From Amphimedon queenslandica (lineage: Eukaryota > Porifera > Demospongiae > Haplosclerida > Niphatidae): 24,943 nucleotides of DNA. The stretch spans positions 1 to 24,943 of the forward strand of contig NW_003546371.1 of the NCBI RefSeq assembly GCF_000090795.2, written 5' to 3'. Position numbers and translations under genes: made by a program. The notes under the pieces are model-generated. The model did not search any database, was not told the DNA's origin, and was given only the letters and a program-made list of their open reading frames with translations. Below are positions 18,684 to 24,943 of the stretch, piece after piece (positions within the stretch are counted from its first letter, which is position 1; every line of letters begins with the position of its first letter).

Positions 18684-20382
18684 TGCTTCGGTTTTGTTTA
18701 GCCTACCAACCTTACATTGATGCACTAGAATTACATTTCACTAATAATGTTGCATATGCTAATGAGGAACAGTTTGATGATAAGCCAGTATTGCTCTCTA
18801 TTGACAATAGTAATGATGGTGTTGAAGCAGAAAAAGAGGCAGATATATCACAAAGTGATGATGACGCTAATGAAAGGATCATTCATGCACGTAAGATTAT
18901 AATTACGTGTCATTATTACAGTTTTCATAAATAATATCTAGATTGAGTTGTTACAGAACTTTGATTCCTCTTATTTATGAAGTACAAGTAATCAATAATC
19001 ATGTGTTTGTGTCTGTTATTAATTATTGTAGAGGTGGTGAAATTGAGACAGGACTTATATCAGAAAGTGATCATGATAATGAAGTGCTAACAGGAAGTAT
19101 TGAGGATGCAAGTAAGATTATGTGTCAGATGTGTTTTAATATTTTTAGATCAACTTGTTACCAGAGTTTAAGTAAACTGAAATTATAATCACGTGTTGTC
19201 TATTATGATGGCAACTGTATAGGTAGTAAAGAAATTAATATTGATGAACAATTAAAAAAATATGATAATATAGGTACTTGTACTTGAAGAAAATGAAAGA
19301 TTGTAATTTACTTTGTACATCTTGCTTTAATTAAAAATTGTCTCCTCAAGAATATGGACATGGTCTTGAGTCAGCTATTATTGATGAGCCACAGTTAAGT
19401 GAAGAAAATCAGCGCTTATTGCCACTTATTGAAGAATCTTATGTTCATACAATAGCTTTAGACAATATTATGAGGTATTGCATCTATCTATGTTTTGTTG
19501 TAATTATTGTCATTTTAACTGATTAATAGCCAATCGATGATGATTATTATGATGAAGATCTCTTCACAGAAAAGCCTTGGAGTAAAGAGATGGTAAATAT
19601 AGTGGTGCATACTAATTCAGTGACATGATATTAATGTTATTGGCTGATTATGGCAGAAGGTACAGTGAATCTAAATTTATTGATGTCATATATTCTCATA
19701 CTAATAGACACCACCACCTAACAGTTCTTTTGTAAAGCTATCTGGATCTGGCAAGATTAGAGTTAGGATCATTTTTGTAATTAAATTTTAATTTGAAGTA
19801 TCAGGTAACTCAAGGCAGTTCAAATGAGACTTTTTGCAGGTCTGGTGTGACTTCTCCTAGCTTTAACATAACTCCTATAAGTAGGAAAAAGCCAGTTGAA
19901 GGTGTACGGAAGTTAAGTACAACTAATAAAAGCAATATTTCAGTAATTAAAGTATAAATACATTAAAGACTAAACATTGTAAGTTATACTTGTAAATTTT
20001 GTTTAGAGAGAACCACAGTTAATAGACTTAATGCCTTGATATGGAGTGATGCTAACCCAGAGACAGCTTGATGATGTGGAAGGGGAAAGTAAACAGTCAA
20101 CCACGAGACTGATTAGAAACTTAATGTCTGCCTTCTTTACTCATGAAGTGCTAGTGAAGTCTAGTTGCTATGGTTGTCGCTTGAACGATCCTCTTGATAA
20201 AGATATTCTGGAAGCCTGCATCAGAAAGTATAAGCAACCTCATTCTATTATAGTAACTTACTCTTTCTTTACAATGACTAGAATATGTCCAGTTAAAGTA
20301 TGATGTGCCAAAGACTACACTGGTGGACGCCGTTAACGATAAGTGTGCAAACTGCAGGAGAAAAGAAAGAAAGCAAAATTAA
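18684..20382 (+). CDS. Multi-exon acidic protein with C-terminal BEN-like domain (possibly a pseudogene)
   Basis: My exon model is: up to 18890, 19034-19111, 19223-19273, 19351-19474, 19530-19592, 19708-19761, 19805-19942, 20007-20252, 20293-20382. All introns are GT-AG, 40-143 bp. Splice phase agrees at every junction except 19474/19530, which is off by one base. The N-terminal two thirds is acidic and low complexity ([32 protein letters not shown]). The last two exons form a BEN-like domain: [34 protein letters not shown] and [17 protein letters not shown], ending at TAA 20380-20382. BEN domains bind DNA or chromatin partners. A TGA (20037-20039) lies in frame at the domain's start; using donor 19902 and acceptor 20046 would skip it. 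The true 5' end is unclear; the gene may be part of, or fused to, the KDZ element. Confidence 0.6.
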
Positions 20383-20440
20383 CTCATTTATATTACTTAC
20401 TTTATATCCAAGTTACCTCATTTTTTCAATCCATAATCAG

Positions 20441-20640
20441 TTATGGAAGCTGTATCCTGAAGTACTGATAACCTATCCACCAAGTGATGACACTGTCATT
20501 ATATGTAGGAATGTAGAGATAAAGTTATCTGATCTTATTTCTTTTGCTCCTATACCATCATCCCAAAATGTAGTGACAGTCTCTATTAATAAGAAATTAG
20601 AGTCTATTGCTAACCAGTTTATTACCTTTTCCTTTATATT
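20441..20640 (+). CDS. Unrecognised exon-like ORF between BEN and Tnp2-like parts
   Basis: After an AG at 20439-20440 a frame reads [20 protein letters not shown]... to ...KLESIANQF. Its composition is coding-like. It starts about 60 bases after the BEN stop codon, on the same strand. I cannot place it in a family. It could be an N-terminal exon of the Tnp2-like transposase. The Ulp1-protease resemblance I considered is too weak. Confidence 0.35.
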
Positions 20641-21086
20641 AAATTTTACATGACTATATACTTTAACAGGATTACTTACATTTCATTTCTCGACATGAAT
20701 TCAAAGAAATTGGTATTACTGTCATAGTTGCCACTTTGTACCTATATTTTGATGATACTAATGGCAACTGTTTTAAAAATTGGAACAAGTTTGATGTTGT
20801 TCTTTAGCCTCTCTTCCAAAGAATATTGCTCACAACCTTTGTCACATTTTTTAATCTCTTGTTCCAATCAAACGTCTGCTACTGAATTATCTGAACCAAT
20901 TGCTGATGACCTGAAGCTACTTGAGAAAAGCATTAATGTTTGTGATTTAGTGTTGGAATTGGAAGTTTTAGTTGTTGCTCCAGTGATTTGTCTGTTGTGT
21001 CACAATGCTCAATCATCAAAACTTCTGAGGCATCTGGGAAGTAAAGCTATCATGTTATGTAGAATTTGTAATGTAAGTGAATACTG

Positions 21087-21136
21087 TAATAATAGCGCAT
21101 AATAATAATAATATTAATAATAACAATAAAATAATT
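21087..21136 (+). repeat. AAT-rich microsatellite
   Basis: A degenerate (AAT)n run lying in the probable intron between the CRIC-containing exon and the next piece of the Tnp2-like pseudogene. Confidence 0.8.
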
Positions 21137-22694
21137 TGTATATTTATCTAGACTTCTGATGCATCTGTTATTGGAGAATTTTGCTCAAAGCAGCAAGTTC
21201 TGGATTGTATCTCAGAAATTACAACCTACAGCAAAAACGAAAGGAGTTGAAGACAAGATATGGTTTACATGAAAAAGAAAACCTGCTCTTTAAACTGACC
21301 ATTGATTTGTACAAGTACAGTAATACACATGCATTCATGCTTAAAGTGCAGTCCATCATAATTCATTATCTACTTTTATCATTTAAATAGGTCTTCCCCT
21401 GCTGAAGCATTTCATACAGTGCTTTTGGGTTGCTGCAAATATATGCTTCGCTAATATATGAATACTAAATCTCCGTCTGAGAAAAAAAAGATTATGGGAA
21501 GAATGAGCTTTCCCTAAGTCTGGTCTGAGTTGTCGTGTTACTAGCAGCATATCATATTTGAAGTCTTTTGTCGGGAGTGACTTCAAAGCACAGATGCAGA
21601 TCGTTTTATTTATATTGACTTTTAATGATTCTGAAAAAAGATCCTGGTTTCTGTTATCAAAGGCGACTAAAGCATTATAGTTTAAATGTGTTACAATTGT
21701 TTTGTGAAAGATTTCGTTTGGTATATTGCACTCCTTTTTCTACTCAAGATGAGGCTTATTGCAGATGTATAGGCATGGAGTTTATAGAAACAACATCACC
21801 ATATATGCCAGAATATTCAAAGAGACAAAAAACCCGTCCAATTTTACATCTTGTTCACAGTCTACTTGATTTTGGACCCACACAATGCTACAATACAGAA
21901 AGGTATAATTGATGTTTCACCATTTTTCCATAAGTGTTCCATTAAGCAGATTTGAATCTTTCATTTCTTTTATCAGAGCCCAAAACATTTATTGGAATAA
22001 GCAGTCCCCAAGTAGAGATATTACCCTGAGATTTGCTGTTATGCAACATTTCAGATATGTATGTTCTGGTGGCTTTATGAATTGACAAAAGTAAGAAATT
22101 AATGTTTTCAATTTTAATTATTGATACTGATGCTGGTGTGGTAAAGATCTGAAAGAGCTTTATAGTACTTCAGAAGTTCAATCTTTTCTTAATGGGACTT
22201 CTTCAAAAGAATCAATGAGCATAAAGAATATTTATCAAACTGGTTGTCTCAGAAAGGTGTAAATAATACTTTTTGACTTAACTAACGTTTATGATAATAG
22301 CTTCACCATGGATCAAAGTGGTGTACTTTGTCAGATGTTATTTGTGATCAAGTTCCTCTAAAGCATTTGTTAGAAACATGCTCATTAAATGGACTACCCG
22401 AAAATACTACTTTAAATTCTAACTTTCTTGTGCATGGAACTGTTATTAGTCAAGAGAAAAAGCTAGTTAATGCTAGTGATTTTGGAAGAGTTACTTCTAA
22501 TGGTGTAAGTATTATTTTTGCTGTATAGTTTATTGATCCTCATATTTTTTCAATAATATTAGGTAAAAATTGGATTGGTTCTGGCTTGTGGAACAATTGA
22601 AGATGATGTTACTAGCTACTGCATTGTGAGAAAATTAGAAGAATACTGTAGTATTAATGATAGTATGATCCTTGATGAATTTGATTGCCTAATA

Positions 22695-22770
22695 TCAAGA
22701 GTAGATAATTATTTAGGGAGAGTGTCTAACCTGCCTATATACTGTGATACCACAGTGCGTACATTTACAT
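22695..22770 (+). repeat. Inverted repeat arm 1 (inside Tnp2-like last exon)
   Basis: The reverse complement of this coding segment aligns without gaps to 23025-23099, with about 64 of 76 bases identical by hand count. The shared core includes ctgtggtatcacag and ccctaaataattatc. Confidence 0.8.
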
Positions 22771-23024
22771 CCATTTTTTGCAAGAATACAAAGATAATCC
22801 CAGTAATCTTCAAAATTATGGGTGTGAATAATAAAATGGCGCTTGAAGCATGCAGGCAACTTTAAGACTGATATCTCCACTCTGAGGATCATGTAGTGCG
22901 AGAAACAAGCAGGAGCAGACAGGAATATGTTCTTCTAATGGTTAGCTATTTCTTTTCCTGCAGCTTTTTGACTTCGAATGAATATAAGGACGCAAGAAGC
23001 CTACTTGGTGCTAAGCACCATGCT

Positions 23025-23099
23025 ATGTAACCATACGCGCTGTGGTATCACAGATTATAGGCGGGTTAGATACTATCCCTAAATAATTATCCATTCTTG
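23025..23099 (-). repeat. Inverted repeat arm 2 (antisense fragment of the transposase exon)
   Basis: Antisense copy of 22695-22770, separated from it by about 250 bp. It no longer codes. It could be the remnant of a second, oppositely oriented copy of the same element or a local inverted duplication. Plus-strand transcripts across both arms could fold into an imperfect hairpin. Confidence 0.8.
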
Positions 23100-24412
23100 C
23101 TAATATTAACTTTAACATCAAGTTTAATTTTTATTCCTTCTTTTTTTATTTCCTCTTCTGTGTCTGTTCTCCACATTTGTACCTCTTCCTGCTCTTTCAC
23201 TCCTGATTTTAAACTCTATGATTTTTCCAACTTAATGTACTTTTATAATTATTTATTGTATGAGTAATGTGAACTTGTAAAATACTTAATAATCAATGAT
23301 AATTAATGAGGCTAAGCTTATCAATTATTCATAACATAATGAATTTCATTATTTTCCCTTGTTTAGCCATGATGTCATAAATGGACCAAGATCAACATAT
23401 CGATATTGATCATTAAAATTGCCCATCCTGCATGATTCAGGACGTGCTGATCAGGTCTGACTCGTGTCGAGACGGTTCCACAAGTTCAACTGTGGGGTGT
23501 TCAACCGTCTTCTTGGCAGTGTCATTGGTGACACTATGTGCTGTGAAGCTTTTCCTATTAAGAAGGTACGTAATCAGATTAATTTAATTACTGTGTTATC
23601 AGACATAGCTGTCACACAAGCTGCCACCTGTGCCTTTAGCAAAACACTTAAGAATAAGTAGACCTTTCTACAATGGTAACTTAAGACTGTTAGTCTCTGT
23701 TTACAGACTTACAGCACACTCATTCCAGCCCTGTTTGTCGGGCCTTAGGAGCTGCTACAGTCACCACAGCCATGGCCATACCGTTTTTGAAGCATATTGA
23801 TATTTAATTAATTAAAACCAGACACGCTCTTAGCTTCAGACATCTGCATGGCTTGTAGTAGTGGAAGCAGCTCTTCTTCTTCGAGTTTGCCTGACCTTCC
23901 TGCAACTCATACAGCAAAATACAAAGTGGCTATCTGTCCGGCAGCCGGATGCATTTTGCAAGGCTATTTGTCCAGCAGAAGTCAATTGTGCATGCGTGTG
24001 ACCTTTCTACCCTGTTAAAATGGTGGCAATGTTTATGTTGCCACTTAGAGGTGTTTCTTCAGCAACTAGTAGTCTAGACGGCATAGATTAACTCAATAAA
24101 GGAATAAAATTTTTAAGTAGCAGTGATTATAACAACCTTTTGTTTTTTTACAGTGTAATACTAGTGACAAATTTGACAAAACCATTTAGTTTGTTTTGGA
24201 TTTCTCTTTATTCCAACACAAGTGAAATGAAATCAATTAAGACATAACTCGCATATAATAGAATCTTCTGTTCTATCATTAATAGCTTGGCGCATGCTCC
24301 ACAATACCATGTCGCATTATGTTGCACAGTTTCTAGAACATTTATCAATGCTTTCAGTGCTCAGGACTAAAACATTTTTGAACACTAGGCACAAAGACAT
24401 TATTATGCACAT
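23100..24412. other. Non-coding stretch with short hairpins
   Basis: No supported gene; the 65-codon frame at 23464-23661 has no recognisable domain and includes hairpin sequence. Hairpin-forming strings are at 23471-23509 (gacggttccaca paired with tgtgg...aaccgtc) and 23518-23535 (agtgtca-ttgg-tgacact). A short direct pair, 'ggctatctgtccggcag' and 'ggctatttgtccagcag', is at about 23927 and 23963. These may mark a small structured repeat or decayed element, but I could not identify one. Confidence 0.4.
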
Positions 24413-24927
<515 letters not shown>

Positions 24928-24943
24928 GACTTATACATAGCTG

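Larger units (their letters stand above)
20671..22865 (+). pseudogene. Plavaka/Tnp2-like (CACTA-related) transposase, intron-split and decayed
   Basis: Plus-strand pieces follow the layout of Plavaka/Tnp2 transposases. In order: LYLYFDDTNGNCFKNWNKFD (from about 20731); IADDLKLLE...CDLVLELEVLVVAPVICLL then HLGSKAIMLCRICN (20895-21072); SSPAEAFHTVLLGCCKYML (21390-21447); a stretch ending SDFKAQMQIVLFIL (21578-21620); KRQKTRPILHLVHSLLDFGP then NTERYN (21811-21912); ITLRFAVMQHFRYVCSGGFMN (22018-22083); and C-terminal exons 22328-22504 and 22563-22865. The last two join in phase across a 58-bp GT-AG intron (22505-22562). Stops and frame changes occur near 20808, 21448, 21512 and 21678, so this copy is dead. 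I found no CACTA-like termini or target duplication. Confidence 0.7.

Noticed and set aside
20037-20039. TGA as a selenocysteine codon in the BEN-like gene
   Set aside because: BEN domains are not selenoproteins, and no SECIS-like structure is apparent. A nonsense change or alternative splicing is simpler.
20441-20640. Ulp1/SENP-type SUMO protease N-terminus
   Set aside because: Only a loose YPP-then-acidic pattern is present. The expected LND-type motif and the catalytic His, Asp and Cys regions were not found.
23464-23661. 65-codon plus-strand ORF
   Set aside because: It has no recognisable domain, starts in hairpin sequence and has no conserved context.

Overview
This is an AT-rich eukaryotic, most likely invertebrate animal, chromosomal window that consists almost entirely of transposable-element debris and diverged non-coding repeats. 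I see no bacterial-style genes, operons, rRNA, tRNA or CRISPR. The evidence for an animal is a DIRS-type tyrosine-recombinase retrotransposon, fragments resembling P-element/THAP9, KDZ and Plavaka/Tnp2 transposases, a BEN-type domain, a metazoan-style Ty3/gypsy gag, and coding exons split by very short GT-AG introns (about 40-145 bp). A compact-intron animal such as a demosponge would fit, but that is inference from style only.

Layout. Bases 1-9180 have no convincing gene. They hold a mosaic of diverged direct repeats: a 0.5-0.75 kb unit at both ends (1-525 and 8437-9182, about 8.4 kb apart), a roughly 1 kb module present about four times in whole or part, and a second module present twice. 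At 9543-9903 lies a frame-broken P-element-like transposase remnant. Bases 11199-15413 are a nearly complete DIRS-like retrotransposon on the minus strand: gag-like ORF, reverse transcriptase, RNase H region hidden in a 739-base assembly gap, tyrosine recombinase, split inverted termini and an internal complementary region. All its ORFs show damage. It sits inside one copy of a host repeat whose other copy lies just to the left, so the empty site can be inferred. Bases 15671-16433 look like a piggyBac-type non-autonomous element with TTAA ends.

From about 16.83 to 22.87 kb everything readable is on the plus strand and intron-split. First comes a decayed KDZ-type transposase. Next is a multi-exon acidic protein ending in a BEN-like domain, with splice phases that agree across most junctions and one in-frame TGA. 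Last is a decayed Plavaka/Tnp2 (CACTA-related) transposase. A piece of the final exon recurs in inverted orientation about 250 bp downstream. The window closes with the left end of a Ty3/gypsy-like LTR element: TATA box, possible primer-binding site and a gag start that meets a TGA after 83 codons.

How the parts relate. The DIRS pieces form one functional layout: the internal complementary region is antisense to both outer ends joined together, as the DIRS circularisation model predicts. The KDZ, BEN and Tnp2-like sequences are collinear and tightly packed, and could be two nested elements plus a captured gene or one composite element. The sequence alone does not decide this, and it is the most interesting open question here.
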